Source of the DNA: an uncultured Poribacteria bacterium
GTDB lineage: Bacteria > Poribacteria > WGA-4E > WGA-3G
Assembly: GCA_951813545.1 (NCBI GenBank)
Contig: OX638352.1
Span: forward strand, 1,674,001 to 1,738,000
Direction: 5' to 3'
DNA length: 64,000 nt
Below, piece after piece: positions 34,086 through 43,003 of the stretch. The stretch's first letter is position 1. Each line of letters opens with the position of its first letter. The notes under the pieces were generated by a model. The model was given only the letters and a program-made list of their open reading frames with translations. It was not told the origin of the DNA and did not search any database. Both the position numbers and the translations under genes were made by a program.

Positions 34086-36242
34086 TTATCTCTTCGTCAG
34101 AATTAGATTCTGATACGCATCAACAACGGCGGAGAAATCTGGAGGTATCACAGTCGTCGCGCTAAATTCTGTTACAATCGCCGGACCTATAATTCGATTG
34201 CCGGGACGCAATGCTTCGCGGCGGTAGAAATCGGTTGGGAGCGTTTCCCCCTCAAATATGACAGGATTTTGAAAGGTAAATGCCTCAGAAGCATCAACAT
34301 CCACGATGGGCAATGCCTGGATCGGAGGCTTGTCTGTCTCCCCGATAGCCGTAAGTCTGAGGTTCACCACTTCCACTGGAGCACCGGTTCGGGCATAGCC
34401 AAACCGCTGAACATGTGCAGCGTGAAATTCCTCGACAAGAGCCTCTATCTCGTTGGGACGAGCATGCTTCTCGGTAAAACAGGGGATATTTAACTCATAA
34501 GACTGCCCCTCATACCGCATATCAAGAGAACGGTTGACTTTAAGTTGATGTGGAGTGAAGCCTTCCGCTTTCATCTCATCTTCTGCACGGGTTAAGAGGG
34601 TGTTAAAACCGGTGTTCAACGCTTCAATCAAACTGCCGTCGTTCTCGCTACGCTTTTCAAATCGCCACAGCACTGTCTGCGAATAATCCTTGACGACATC
34701 CGCAAAAAGCATCCCGTAGGCAGAGAGTAAACCCCCATTCGGCGGGATCAGGATTGTCTCGATGCCGAGGTTTTCTGCCATAAATGCGGCGTGTAAACCA
34801 CCAGCGCCACCGAAAGAAACGAGCGTGAAATCGCGTGTATCAAATCCGCGCTCCACAGAGATAACTTTGATTGCGCGCTCCATAGCCGCGTTAGCAACTT
34901 TGAGAATACCGTCCGCAGCTTGCAGCGGTGGGATACCGAGACGCGCTGCGAATTTTTCAATGTGTCCTCGTGGCTTATCGACTTCAAGGGACATTGCACC
35001 GCCCAAAAACTGAGTTGCCGCGATACGTCCTAAATAGAGATTTGCGTCGGTTACCGTGATGTCTTCTCCGTTATTCCCATAGCAGATTGGACCCGGGTCC
35101 GCTCCCGCACTTTCCGGTCCGACGCGCAACGCACCGCCAGCATCTACAGTTGCGATGGAGCCGCCTCCTGCCCCGACGGTGTGGATGTCAATGAGAGGCA
35201 CCTTGATCGGAAGTCCACTAATCGTGCTTTCTGTCGTGAGTGAGATACCGTTATTACAGAGGCTCACATCCGTCGAAGTGCCACCCATATCAAACGTAAT
35301 AATCTGATTGTAACCAGTAGTTTTGGCAATCTGATACGCACCGAGAACACCGCCAGCGGGACCGGAGAGCACCGTGCGAATGCCTGCCGACTCACCTCTG
35401 TATAGCAAGTTTTCAGCTTGCAAGCTACGCTGAAAAGCCCTTGCAGAAATGCTGCCGCCGTTGGAGAGCATCAGACGGAATGATTTCGGGAACTGTTTCG
35501 ATTCTATCAGTGTAGAAAGATGACGTTCCAAAGTAGGACGGATGTATGCATTCGCAACGGTAGTGCTGAAACGCGCATATTCTCGGTATTCGGGTAGAAC
35601 TTCGTGTGAACACGAAATCGGTATCCCAAGAAGCGCGAGGTGTTCCGCAACAATCTGTTCGTTTTGCGGGTTGACATAGGCAAAGAGGAAACAGATTGCA
35701 ATGGCATCAAGTTCTAATGTGGAGAGTTTGGAGGCAAGCGCGTCCAAATCTTCGGGTTCAATCTTGGTTTGGATTTCGCCCGTGTGCAGTGTCCGCTCCG
35801 ATATACCGAAACGTCTGTCAGCGGGAACAAGCGGTGCGGGACGTTCCACGAAGAAATCGTAGAGACTTGGGCGCGTCTGTCTGCCTATCTCCAAGATATC
35901 CCCAAAGCCTTTCGTCGTGACGAGGGCGATACGCGCACCCCTACGCTCCAACAGTGCGTTTGTCGCCACCGTAGAACCGTGGACAATCTCCAGTTGTTCA
36001 GTATCGGTATTATTGTAGCGCAAGATTTCATCTACGCCTTGTATCACCGCGTATGCTGGATTTTGGGGCGTAGAAAGGACTTTGTGTGTAAACAGGTCCG
36101 CATCAATACGCATCACAATGTCCGTGAAAGTACCCCCGGTATCAACTCCAATACTTTTAATTACGGGGACCTCTTCTCGATTTTCTCCGTTGTCGAAAAT
36201 CGGTTTCTGACGGGATTGGGGTTTATCTGGGACCGATGACAT
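34086..36242 (-). CDS. Hydantoinase/oxoprolinase subunit A (HyuA)
   Basis: This encodes 718 residues. The ASKHA-type N-terminal signature is GVDTGGTFTDIV, followed by EIVHGSTVATNALLERRGA, the LSGPAGGVLGA block and ITFDMGGTSTDVS. These are typical of N-methylhydantoinase A/5-oxoprolinase, which opens cyclic imides with ATP. The usual HyuB partner gene is not next to it. Residues about 268-281 (QRSLQAENLLYRG) sit where relatives have a much shorter loop, and the DNA there matches a palindromic repeat (35401-35442). A 30-residue N-terminal extension precedes the first motif, so the start could be internal. Confidence 0.9.
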   Translation of the reverse strand: MSSVPDKPQSRQKPIFDNGENREEVPVIKSIGVDTGGTFTDIVMRIDADLFTHKVLSTPQNPAYAVIQGVDEILRYNNTDTEQLEIVHGSTVATNALLERRGARIALVTTKGFGDILEIGRQTRPSLYDFFVERPAPLVPADRRFGISERTLHTGEIQTKIEPEDLDALASKLSTLELDAIAICFLFAYVNPQNEQIVAEHLALLGIPISCSHEVLPEYREYARFSTTVANAYIRPTLERHLSTLIESKQFPKSFRLMLSNGGSISARAFQRSLQAENLLYRGESAGIRTVLSGPAGGVLGAYQIAKTTGYNQIITFDMGGTSTDVSLCNNGISLTTESTISGLPIKVPLIDIHTVGAGGGSIATVDAGGALRVGPESAGADPGPICYGNNGEDITVTDANLYLGRIAATQFLGGAMSLEVDKPRGHIEKFAARLGIPPLQAADGILKVANAAMERAIKVISVERGFDTRDFTLVSFGGAGGLHAAFMAENLGIETILIPPNGGLLSAYGMLFADVVKDYSQTVLWRFEKRSENDGSLIEALNTGFNTLLTRAEDEMKAEGFTPHQLKVNRSLDMRYEGQSYELNIPCFTEKHARPNEIEALVEEFHAAHVQRFGYARTGAPVEVVNLRLTAIGETDKPPIQALPIVDVDASEAFTFQNPVIFEGETLPTDFYRREALRPGNRIIGPAIVTEFSATTVIPPDFSAVVDAYQNLILTKR
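35401..35442. repeat. Palindromic repeat inside hyuA coding sequence
   Basis: TATAGCAAGTTTTCAGCTTG followed by CAAGCTACGCTGAAAAG: overlapping inverted arms. A shorter relative, TATAGCAAGTTGCAGCTTGC, lies in the leader at 13925-13944. It keeps the hyuA frame open. Confidence 0.6.
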
Positions 36243-36306
36243 CTTCCTTCTCTTTTCTCATTGGTGACTCCTATGCAGCTTCACAGGCAACTGCTCTAAC
36301 GAAATT

Positions 36307-37266
36307 TTAAACAACTACATTTTGCGGCGTGCCTTCCAGAAAGGCGATGATATTGTCCACTGCACCTTCGTTAAGGAGTTCAACCCCTTCCGGTGTCATA
36401 TCGGCACAATGCGGTGTCAGAATCACCTGCTCGCATTCCAAAAGTGGATGGTTCGCTGGGAGTGGTTCTTGGTCATAAACATCAATAGCAGCACCACCGA
36501 GATGTCCACTGTTCAAAGCAGTGATCAATGCATCTGTATCAATCACACCGCCGCGGGCAACGTTGATTAAAAACGCGCCTTGCTTCATCAAACCGAGTTC
36601 ACGCGCACCGACGAGGTGATGACTCTCCTCTGTCAGTCTGACATGCAAACTGACGACATCGGAAGTCTGAAGAAGCTCATCCAAAGAAACAAACTGAACT
36701 CCCAAGGCCTCTGCGCGTGCCTCCGAAGGGTTATACGTCCACGCGATCACATTCATTCCGATAGCTCGCCCGAGGCGCGCCATTTCCGCACCGATATGTC
36801 CAGTGCCAACAATCCCTAAGGTTTTCCCTTGAAGGTAAACGTTGTCCATACGGGGCCATCCGCCCGCCTTCATAGACACCGTAAGGAACGCTGCTCGCTT
36901 GGCAAGTGCAAACATCAGTCCAAACCCGTGCTCAGCGACAACAGGAGCGGTACGTCCCGGCTGATTGCAAACGGTAATTCCTCGCTCCTTTGCCTCATCA
37001 AGAGCAATCATATCAGTACCGATAGAGCAGAGCGAGATTAACTTGAGTTTGGGAAGTTGACGTAGGATTTCCGCGGGCCATTTGACGATCCCGCGTGAAT
37101 TGATGAGGATATCTGCATCTTCAGCACGGCGAATTTTCTCTTCGGGGGTTTCGGGTCGGTCAGCGTAGAGAACAACGTCGCCGTAAGGTTTCAGGCGTTC
37201 TAGATGCGGTGAGCCTTGGATTTGCGGTGGTAAATCACCGGGTACAACAATCTTAAGTCTATTCAT
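36307..37266 (-). CDS. D-isomer-specific 2-hydroxyacid dehydrogenase
   Basis: This encodes 319 residues. The NAD-binding Rossmann motif is GIVGTGHIGAEMARLG (about 148-163). The catalytic arginine lies in INVARGGVIDTDAL and the catalytic histidine in LTPHCADMTPEG. The family reduces 2-keto acids or oxidises D-2-hydroxy acids, as in phosphoglycerate or glyoxylate metabolism. Substrate is not determined. It is encoded 64 bp upstream of hyuA on the same strand. Its 5' flank is a leader-type dispersed repeat ending AATTAAAAA directly before the ATG. Confidence 0.9.
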   Translation of the reverse strand: MNRLKIVVPGDLPPQIQGSPHLERLKPYGDVVLYADRPETPEEKIRRAEDADILINSRGIVKWPAEILRQLPKLKLISLCSIGTDMIALDEAKERGITVCNQPGRTAPVVAEHGFGLMFALAKRAAFLTVSMKAGGWPRMDNVYLQGKTLGIVGTGHIGAEMARLGRAIGMNVIAWTYNPSEARAEALGVQFVSLDELLQTSDVVSLHVRLTEESHHLVGARELGLMKQGAFLINVARGGVIDTDALITALNSGHLGGAAIDVYDQEPLPANHPLLECEQVILTPHCADMTPEGVELLNEGAVDNIIAFLEGTPQNVVV

Positions 37267-37330
37267 TTTTTAATTTATGGACTCCTGAACTGCGCTCCAC
37301 TTCGTTTCGCGCAGGTTTCCGATCCACCCA
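37267..37330 (-). repeat. Leader-type dispersed repeat, copy 2
   Basis: Minus strand: GCGAAACGAAGTGGAGCGC ... AGGAGTCC ... AAATTAAAAA, ending at the 2-hydroxyacid dehydrogenase ATG. AGGAG within it may serve as a distant ribosome site. Confidence 0.6.
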
Positions 37331-37345
37331 TACAGATTTTTTAGA

Positions 37346-37439
37346 TAGGACGGATGCAGCAACCTTTATCGTTAAGGTTTGAAACCGCGCCAGCGGCGTG
37401 CCGGACGTGGATGCCCACCAGAAAATTGCGTCCATCCTA
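37346..37439. repeat. Imperfect inverted repeat, 94 bp
   Basis: TAGGACGGATGCA (37346-37358) and TGCGTCCATCCTA (37427-37439) are complementary at 11 of 13 positions. The layout resembles the TAGGAC-ended element at 6980-7104. It has no coding content. Confidence 0.45.
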
Positions 37440-37483
37440 TTAGAGTAGAACAGTTTCGATTTACTGTTAATCAACCTTGCTGT

Positions 37484-37750
37484 CTATTCCGCGCCCCAAT
37501 CGTGGGTTTTTGTGCCACCGTCATAAATGACAGCGTGTTCTGCATCCAGCAACACGGCAGCAACATCAATAAACATACCATCCTTGACACACATCACATC
37601 CGCAACAATTCGTCCAACATACTTATCGGGTTGCGGATCGTGAATTATGAATCCAAAGGTGTCACCATCTCCACTGTTTTCAAGAAGGAATTGCTTGAGA
37701 AACTCTGTCGCAGCCGCGACCCGTTCCTTTTCTCGTTGAAGCGAGACTTC
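37484..37750 (-). other. 88-codon frame continuing in phase after the Fe-ADH stop
   Basis: Immediately after the alcohol dehydrogenase TAG (37753-37751) the same frame continues for 88 sense codons (EVSLQREKERVAAATEFLKQ...) and ends in TAG at 37486-37484. Composition is protein-like, with GFIIHDPQPDKYVGRIVADV and FIDVAAVLLDAEHAVIYDGG. No ATG, GTG or TTG lies near its start. It is either a separate small gene that lost its start, a fused tail cut off by a new stop, or a readthrough extension. The family is not recognised. Confidence 0.5.
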
Positions 37751-38908
37751 CTAAAAACATTGACGGTAAAGCGCTACTATATCTTCAACCGTAGCCTGCC
37801 GCGGGTTATTCGCAGGACTACCGCTTGCAATGGCATCCGCTGCCATCTGCTCGATGACCTCCTCGAATTTTTCTCTGTCAATACCGATTTCGCCGAGTCG
37901 CGGCATCTGAATGTCGGTGACAAGCCGTTCCACGGCGGAAACCGCTGTATCTGCTTGCTCCATTGGGGACAATCCATCAATTGGTTCGCCCATTGCCCAC
38001 GCAATATCAGCGAAACGTGCGGGGGCACCGACGACGCTAAATTCCATCACATCACGCAACAATACCGAATTCGATAGTCCATGATGAATATGGAAATACG
38101 CACCGATTGGACGAGACATCCCGTGGACTAAAGCGACAGACGAATTGCTGAATGCCATACCTGCGATAGACGCACCGATCATCATGTCCGTGCGGGCAGG
38201 GATATTTTCGCCATCCGCCCATGCCTGTCGGAGTGAACCCGAAATCATCTCAATTGCCTTTAACGCGAACGCGTCGGTTATTGGTTGGGCACGCTTGGAG
38301 ATGTATGCCTCTATTGCGTGCGTCAACGCATCAACACCGACTGCGGCAGTCAGATGCGGTGGGGTCGTCAGAGACAGTAATGGATCCACCAAAGCGACAT
38401 GTGCCAGCAGACAAGCACTACTGAGCATCATCTTGACATTTCGTTCAGTGTCGGTAATGACAGTAACCTTGGAGACCTCACTACCTGTCCCGCCTGTCGT
38501 TGGTATCGCAATCAAGGGGGCACCCGGATTTGGAATTTTATCCACGCCCATATAATCGGCAAAATCGCCATCATTGGTTAGTTTCATGGCGATGCCTTTT
38601 CCGCAGTCAATCGCGCTGCCCCCACCGATGCTTACAATGACATCACAGGTTTCATCAGTGTATTGCTTTAAGCCGTCCCGCACATTCTGTAAAGTTGGAT
38701 CGGGCGTCACATCGGAGAAGCATGAGGACGCTATCCCTGCATCCTGTAAATTCTGGGCAATCTGGTCAGCGTATCCGATCTTAGCAATTCCTGGATCGGT
38801 CACGATGAGTGCGCTTGTTGCGCCGAGCTGCTTCGTCTGTTCGCCGACATTCTCGGATGCCCCTGCGCCTGTAATTATTATGGGTGGGAGTGTTAGTGTC
38901 GTAGGCAA
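37751..38908 (-). CDS. Iron-containing alcohol dehydrogenase (type III)
   Basis: This encodes 385 residues, full length for the family. The NAD-binding segments are VIVSIGGGSAIDCGK and PTTGGTGSEVS. Metal ligands lie in GVDALTHAIEAY (Asp, His) and LVHGMSRPIGAYFHIHHGLSN (His residues). These enzymes interconvert alcohols and aldehydes with an Fe2+ or Zn2+ ion. The substrate is unknown. It stands upstream of the 2-hydroxyacid dehydrogenase gene on the same strand with repeats between them. The frame continues open after its TAG stop. Confidence 0.92.
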   Translation of the reverse strand: MPTTLTLPPIIITGAGASENVGEQTKQLGATSALIVTDPGIAKIGYADQIAQNLQDAGIASSCFSDVTPDPTLQNVRDGLKQYTDETCDVIVSIGGGSAIDCGKGIAMKLTNDGDFADYMGVDKIPNPGAPLIAIPTTGGTGSEVSKVTVITDTERNVKMMLSSACLLAHVALVDPLLSLTTPPHLTAAVGVDALTHAIEAYISKRAQPITDAFALKAIEMISGSLRQAWADGENIPARTDMMIGASIAGMAFSNSSVALVHGMSRPIGAYFHIHHGLSNSVLLRDVMEFSVVGAPARFADIAWAMGEPIDGLSPMEQADTAVSAVERLVTDIQMPRLGEIGIDREKFEEVIEQMAADAIASGSPANNPRQATVEDIVALYRQCF

Positions 38909-38932
38909 TTTTCAACCTCTTGTATGTTTCAA

Positions 38933-38970
38933 TTGTCTGAATCAGGATTTGCAGGATTTGCAGGATTTCC
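38933..38970. repeat. Dispersed TTGTCTGAA...CAGGATTT repeat, copy 2
   Basis: TTGTCTGAATCAGGATTTGC followed by two more AGGATTT units. It is the same family as 7202-7243, here 24 bp upstream of the alcohol dehydrogenase ATG. Confidence 0.6.
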
Positions 38971-39054
38971 AAGATAAGAGGGTTTTTGAGGTAAATCTAA
39001 ACCGATTTTTCGTTAATTCTGAGTGAGCGTAACCGGCTGTAATCAACAGCCATA

Positions 39055-39360
39055 TTAAACTGCTATAGCAATTAAAGGTACATCACTGACCTGAATTTGT
39101 GAACAGGACTCAGAGGAACCTTCTTCCGGATGCCGCAAGAGCGAATCGAGATTGATTTCTCCTCCTTGCTCTGATAGATATTCAAAGAGGAGGTCCACCG
39201 CGTCTTGTAGATTTTTTAAAGCCTCTTTTTGCGTATATCCCCAACTTGAAGCTCCTTGATGCTCCAGTTCGGGAACATAAGCTCGCCAAACAGGGTCCTT
39301 AATTCGCTGGTCGATCCACTCGTCCTCTTCTATGACAACCTCAAATGTATACGTTTTCAT
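39055..39360 (-). CDS. HicB-like small protein
   Basis: This encodes 101 residues from the ATG at 39360, with AAGGAGG upstream. TFEVVIEEDEW... WRAYVPELEHQGASSWGYT and EALKNLQDAVDLLFEYL follow the HicB fold: a three-stranded sheet, then a helix with the EAL...N/L...A pattern. No C-terminal DNA-binding domain is evident. It is third in line after hicA and hicB with a 10-bp gap, so it is probably part of the same transcript as a second antitoxin-like gene. Confidence 0.7.
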   Translation of the reverse strand: MKTYTFEVVIEEDEWIDQRIKDPVWRAYVPELEHQGASSWGYTQKEALKNLQDAVDLLFEYLSEQGGEINLDSLLRHPEEGSSESCSQIQVSDVPLIAIAV

Positions 39361-39370
39361 CTGTTCCTCC

Positions 39371-39616
39371 TTAATTATCACCCCTACCGTTCAAAAATTC
39401 CTCAATGTTCCTACCGATAGTTGGCGGCGGAAGTGTCTCATTGTCGCGATGCAAAATCTCTATCCACTCGTCAACGATCTCACATAACTCCTGATACACT
39501 TCAACCTCATCAGTGCCATGGCAACATGGACCGATAATTCCGGGACAATATCCGATAAAGCATTCGTCCTCGTCTGACCACTCAACGATCTTGATATACT
39601 TTGCGCTTTCAATCAT
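39371..39616 (-). CDS. hicB: HicB family antitoxin
   Basis: This encodes 81 residues from the ATG at 39616, preceded by GAGGAG. IKIVEWSDEDECFIGYCPG is the HicB strand pair, followed by the helix VYQELCEIVDEWIEIL. The start overlaps the hicA stop by 8 bp, the usual coupling. HicB neutralises HicA by direct binding. A separate DNA-binding domain is lacking, so autoregulation would need another factor or the full complex (inference). Confidence 0.82.
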   Translation of the reverse strand: MIESAKYIKIVEWSDEDECFIGYCPGIIGPCCHGTDEVEVYQELCEIVDEWIEILHRDNETLPPPTIGRNIEEFLNGRGDN

Positions 39617-39806
39617 CTTGAGACTCCTCAATGCTTTTGTCGACTAACTTTTCTTGGAAAGGCTTAGCATCATCGCCGAGCTTTCCAGAAATCGTAACCC
39701 GTGGACCTTTCGGATGCTTGAAATTCCGATGGCTTCCTTTCCCACCTGTGTTTACAAAACCGGCTTTTCTCAAGTCAGCGATGAGTTGTCGTATTTTTTT
39801 AGGCAT
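39609..39806 (-). CDS. hicA: HicA mRNA interferase toxin
   Basis: This encodes 65 residues. The dsRBD-like HicA fold is short and basic. Its signature GGKGSHRNFKHP contains the catalytic His26, and the C-terminal segment is VTISGKLGDDAKPF. HicA cleaves mRNA in a ribosome-independent manner when not bound by HicB. It is first gene of the three-gene unit hicA-hicB-hicB-like. Confidence 0.85.
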   Translation of the reverse strand: MPKKIRQLIADLRKAGFVNTGGKGSHRNFKHPKGPRVTISGKLGDDAKPFQEKLVDKSIEESQDD

Positions 39807-39927
39807 AGAATATCATAAAAATTATCGGAAATCCAATTTTCTCAAAAAACCATGAGGCAAATGGAGAACCATCAATTCTTCAGTCAACCAGTTGCGTTCG
39901 GTGTTGCTTCCGATTGCATCAGCGTTA

Positions 39928-41529
39928 CTAATGCCGGAAATGCCGGACACCCGTCAGCACCATCGCCATGCCGTAAGCGTCCGCGGTTTCAATCACCGGT
40001 GCGTCGTTGACAGACCCCCCCGGTTGAATAATCGCAGTGATGCCTGCCTCACCGGCAATCTCAATACCATCTGGAAATGGGAAGTAGGCATCCGAGGCTA
40101 ATACCGCGCCCTTCGCTTTCTCGTCCGCCTTCCGGATAGCGATAATAGCAGCATCCACTCGACTCATCTGTCCTGCACCGATACCAACGCTTTGTGTGCC
40201 GTGCACCAGCAGGATGCAGTTGGATTTAACATGTTTGCACGCCTTCCACGCGAAAAGTAAGGAGTTTATCTCTTCATCTGTCGGTTTGCGCTTGGAAACA
40301 ACCTGTAGTGCTTCTGCTTCTATGTCATGGACATCAGGGTCTTGGACGAGCGCACCGCCGGTAATGTTGCGAATCTGCAAGACGGATTCCGCAGCCGAAA
40401 GCGATCCAGCTTCAAGAATAGGTCTGCGTTTGACACGAGACAAAGCACGGAGTGCCTTTTCGGTATAACTTGGTGCGATAATCGCGTCAATCTTTACGCC
40501 TGCTTGTGCTGCTTCGCGAATCGTGTTCGCTGCTTGGATTGTCACTTTGCGATTTAACCCGACAATCGAACCGAAGGCAGAGGTCCGATCACATTCCAGC
40601 GCATTCGTAAAAGCATCTTGTAGGGTGTCAGCAGTTGCAAGTCCACACGGGTTGTTATGTTTGATGATGGCACATGTAGGATTCTCAAAGTCCTTGACGA
40701 TCTCTAAGGCGGCTTCCAAATCAAGAAGATTATTGAAGGAGAGGGGTTGTCCACTGAGTTGGTTTGCCCACGCAGCGGATGGTCCTGGCGTGGTTTCAGT
40801 TCTATAGAAAGCAGCGCGCTGATGCGGGTTTTCGCCGTATCGGAGCGTGCGTTCCTTCTTGAAATGGAGTGTTAGGTCGGCGGCAAATTCATCGGTTTCG
40901 GAGTCCTCTGCTTTATCAACCCCCGTTATCAAGGCGGAAGCATCATCGGTGAGGTAGGCAGCAATTGCGGTGTCGTAGTGAGCGGTATGTGCGAATGCTG
41001 CTTTTGCGAGTTCAAATCGTCTCTCTTCCGAAAGGCAGCCGTCATTGGCATCCAGTTCAGAGACAATTTGTGGATACTGACTCGCTTCCGTGAGCACAGC
41101 AACATGCCGATAATTTTTCGCTGCGGCGCGAAGCATCGTCGGACCACCGATGTCAATGTTCTCAATCGCTTCGGGGAGTGTCATATCCGGTTTGGCGACG
41201 GTTGCCTCAAACGGATACAAATTGCATATTACCATATCAATGGGGGTAATGCGGTGTGCTTCCATTTGGGCATTGTGTTCTGCATTATCCCGTTCGGCGA
41301 GCAGCCCTCCATGAATCTTCGGATGGAGGGTCTTGACTCTACCATCCAACATCTCAGGAAAGCCGGTGTAGTCAGAAACATCAAGGATGTCAATCCCGGC
41401 ATCTCGAAGGTGTCGGGCAGTGCCACCAGTGGAAAGAATTTCTACGCCACGTTGTGCGAGAGCGTTTGCTATATCTAAAAGGTGGGTCTTATCATAGACG
41501 CTGATGAGTGCACGTTCTATTTTTCTCAT
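39928..41529 (-). CDS. purH: Bifunctional AICAR transformylase/IMP cyclohydrolase PurH
   Basis: This encodes 533 residues from the ATG at 41529 (MRKIERALISVYDKTHL), the last two steps of de novo purine synthesis. The N-terminal MGS-like cyclohydrolase domain shows STGGTARHLRDAGI, VSDYTGFPEMLDGRVKTLHP and NIDIGGPTMLRAAAKN. The C-terminal transformylase shows RYGENPHQRAAFY and IIKHNNPCGLA, which holds the catalytic Lys-His. The frame is open upstream to 41706, but that part is a repeated leader (encoding EPQGKLKN) and is not conserved PurH. AAGGAAAA in the leader is the likely ribosome site. Confidence 0.96.
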   Translation of the reverse strand: MRKIERALISVYDKTHLLDIANALAQRGVEILSTGGTARHLRDAGIDILDVSDYTGFPEMLDGRVKTLHPKIHGGLLAERDNAEHNAQMEAHRITPIDMVICNLYPFEATVAKPDMTLPEAIENIDIGGPTMLRAAAKNYRHVAVLTEASQYPQIVSELDANDGCLSEERRFELAKAAFAHTAHYDTAIAAYLTDDASALITGVDKAEDSETDEFAADLTLHFKKERTLRYGENPHQRAAFYRTETTPGPSAAWANQLSGQPLSFNNLLDLEAALEIVKDFENPTCAIIKHNNPCGLATADTLQDAFTNALECDRTSAFGSIVGLNRKVTIQAANTIREAAQAGVKIDAIIAPSYTEKALRALSRVKRRPILEAGSLSAAESVLQIRNITGGALVQDPDVHDIEAEALQVVSKRKPTDEEINSLLFAWKACKHVKSNCILLVHGTQSVGIGAGQMSRVDAAIIAIRKADEKAKGAVLASDAYFPFPDGIEIAGEAGITAIIQPGGSVNDAPVIETADAYGMAMVLTGVRHFRH

Positions 41530-41590
41530 GTTTTTTAATTTTCCTTGCGGTTCGATGAACGGTTTTTTTTGGACGTGCCTTTTCGTAATC
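41530..41590 (-). promoter_or_regulatory. Repeated 5' leader with built-in ribosome site, copy 2 (purH)
   Basis: Minus strand: TACGAAAAGGCACG ... GTTCATCGAACCGCAAGG, AAAATTAAAAAAC, then ATG. It matches the leaders of the dehydratase and mutL genes. A related GGGGACCCC repeat lies at 41601-41627, just upstream. Confidence 0.7.
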
Positions 41591-41680
41591 CAGCCCACCT
41601 CTTTCCAATAACTGGTGGGGACCCCGATTGGGCTTACCGTTCTCCCTTGGTGCGACGGTTTAAGAGCATACTTACTACTT

Positions 41681-42955
41681 TCATGTAACGTATCGAGGGA
41701 ATCCAAATCCGTCGTTTGCGACGTGGCTTCGTGCGGGAATCTGTGAGCGGTTCGGTATAATCAGGTCCATTTCCGATGTGTTTTCAATGACAGTCCCATC
41801 TCCAATGCGTACTTCATCTCCAATATAGATTTTTCCCGGATGCTCCGATGCGCCGCGGATCGTTCCTATAACAACTGACGAACCGATACGACACCTTTGT
41901 TCTATTTCAACAAATCCGTAGATTTCGGTATTCGTGCCGACAGTGGAATGGTCAGAAACTTGAACCGGTCCGAGAAGACTGGTGTCCGTTCCAATCTCAA
42001 CAAAGTCTCCGATGACGGGATGCCGTTGTTTGACCTTGACACTCAATCCACCGAACGTGCTCGGATAGATAACGCACCCGGAACCGATAATGCCTGTTTG
42101 TCCGGTCGTTACACCGCGATGTGGATGTTCCAAGAAATTGGCATCACCTATCTGTGTTTCTGGATGTAAATCGGCTTGATAGTAGCGACCACCGAGTTCT
42201 GAGATAGCACGCGGCAACAACGGAACCGGGACCCTGTGGATATCTGGACTCTCCTCAGGAGCCTCGCTTCGTGTCAAAGCGTACGCGACATCGTGATAAA
42301 AGAGCACACGCCAACCCGGGTAGGTACTTCCGACTAATTGGAGTTGATAGTCTAAAACAGAGGCGAGATTTAAAGTGCCGAGGAAGTCTTCATAGGGTTC
42401 AAAGGTCCGTTCCTGAATTGCGGTGTCAACCTGGGAGCGAAAATCAATGGCTGCGAGTTTTTCACGGGAAATACCGTTGTGGAGGAGGTACGCATCCCAG
42501 ACAGCAGGATCTTTGAGAGAGGCGAAACGATTCCAGAGCGCGCGGCTCTTGAGCCGTGGCAGCTCCCAGAGGAGCGAAAAAACGGTTTCAAGGGCGGCAT
42601 CAAGATGTGCTTCATCGGTGACCGCCAAAAAAGACTGTGCTACCATGGCATATAACTGATCTGCCACCTCTTCGATTGCCTCTGAGAGCTCCCGCTTTTG
42701 GTGAAGGGGCTGTGGGGCATTATGGGATCCTGGCGCAACACATTCCAACAGATTCCCAAGCACAGTTTCAAGTATATCCCGATTGACAAACCCACGACCG
42801 GAGCGCTGTGCCAAACCTTCTCGACTCATAGCGTCAATACGCAAAGCGTTCAATTCCGACTTGCTATAGATAGGACGGAGCCGTTCCAGCGTTTGGGTTA
42901 GCAGCAGCTTTTTTCGGTGTTCATAAGAGGCATCAAAAAGTGTTGTTTCAGTCAT
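41681..42955 (-). CDS. Left-handed beta-helix acyltransferase (serine acetyltransferase-like)
   Basis: This encodes 424 residues. The N-terminal 250 residues are helical and not firmly recognised, with a block near LFYHDVAYALTRSEA. The C-terminal part from about residue 260 is hexapeptide repeats (DFVEIGTDTSLLGPVQV, STVGTNTEIYGFVEI, SVVIGTIRG), the beta-helix of CysE/LpxA-type transferases. HPHRGVTTGQTG resembles the serine acetyltransferase active region. It may make O-acetylserine, but the family's usual N-terminus is shorter. It lies upstream of purH, separated by repeat DNA. Confidence 0.75.
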   Translation of the reverse strand: MTETTLFDASYEHRKKLLLTQTLERLRPIYSKSELNALRIDAMSREGLAQRSGRGFVNRDILETVLGNLLECVAPGSHNAPQPLHQKRELSEAIEEVADQLYAMVAQSFLAVTDEAHLDAALETVFSLLWELPRLKSRALWNRFASLKDPAVWDAYLLHNGISREKLAAIDFRSQVDTAIQERTFEPYEDFLGTLNLASVLDYQLQLVGSTYPGWRVLFYHDVAYALTRSEAPEESPDIHRVPVPLLPRAISELGGRYYQADLHPETQIGDANFLEHPHRGVTTGQTGIIGSGCVIYPSTFGGLSVKVKQRHPVIGDFVEIGTDTSLLGPVQVSDHSTVGTNTEIYGFVEIEQRCRIGSSVVIGTIRGASEHPGKIYIGDEVRIGDGTVIENTSEMDLIIPNRSQIPARSHVANDGFGFPRYVT

Positions 42956-43003
42956 TTTTCAACTATGGGCATCGCTATGGTTTGTCCACTCCAGTAGTCA
43001 TGT

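Noticed and set aside
37379..38077. 232-codon plus-strand frame
   Set aside because: Antisense to the alcohol dehydrogenase end and the 88-codon extension. The minus-strand reading is the one with family motifs.
39928..41706. PurH with a 59-residue N-terminal extension
   Set aside because: The extension is the repeated leader and begins with TTG. Conserved PurH sequence starts at 41529.
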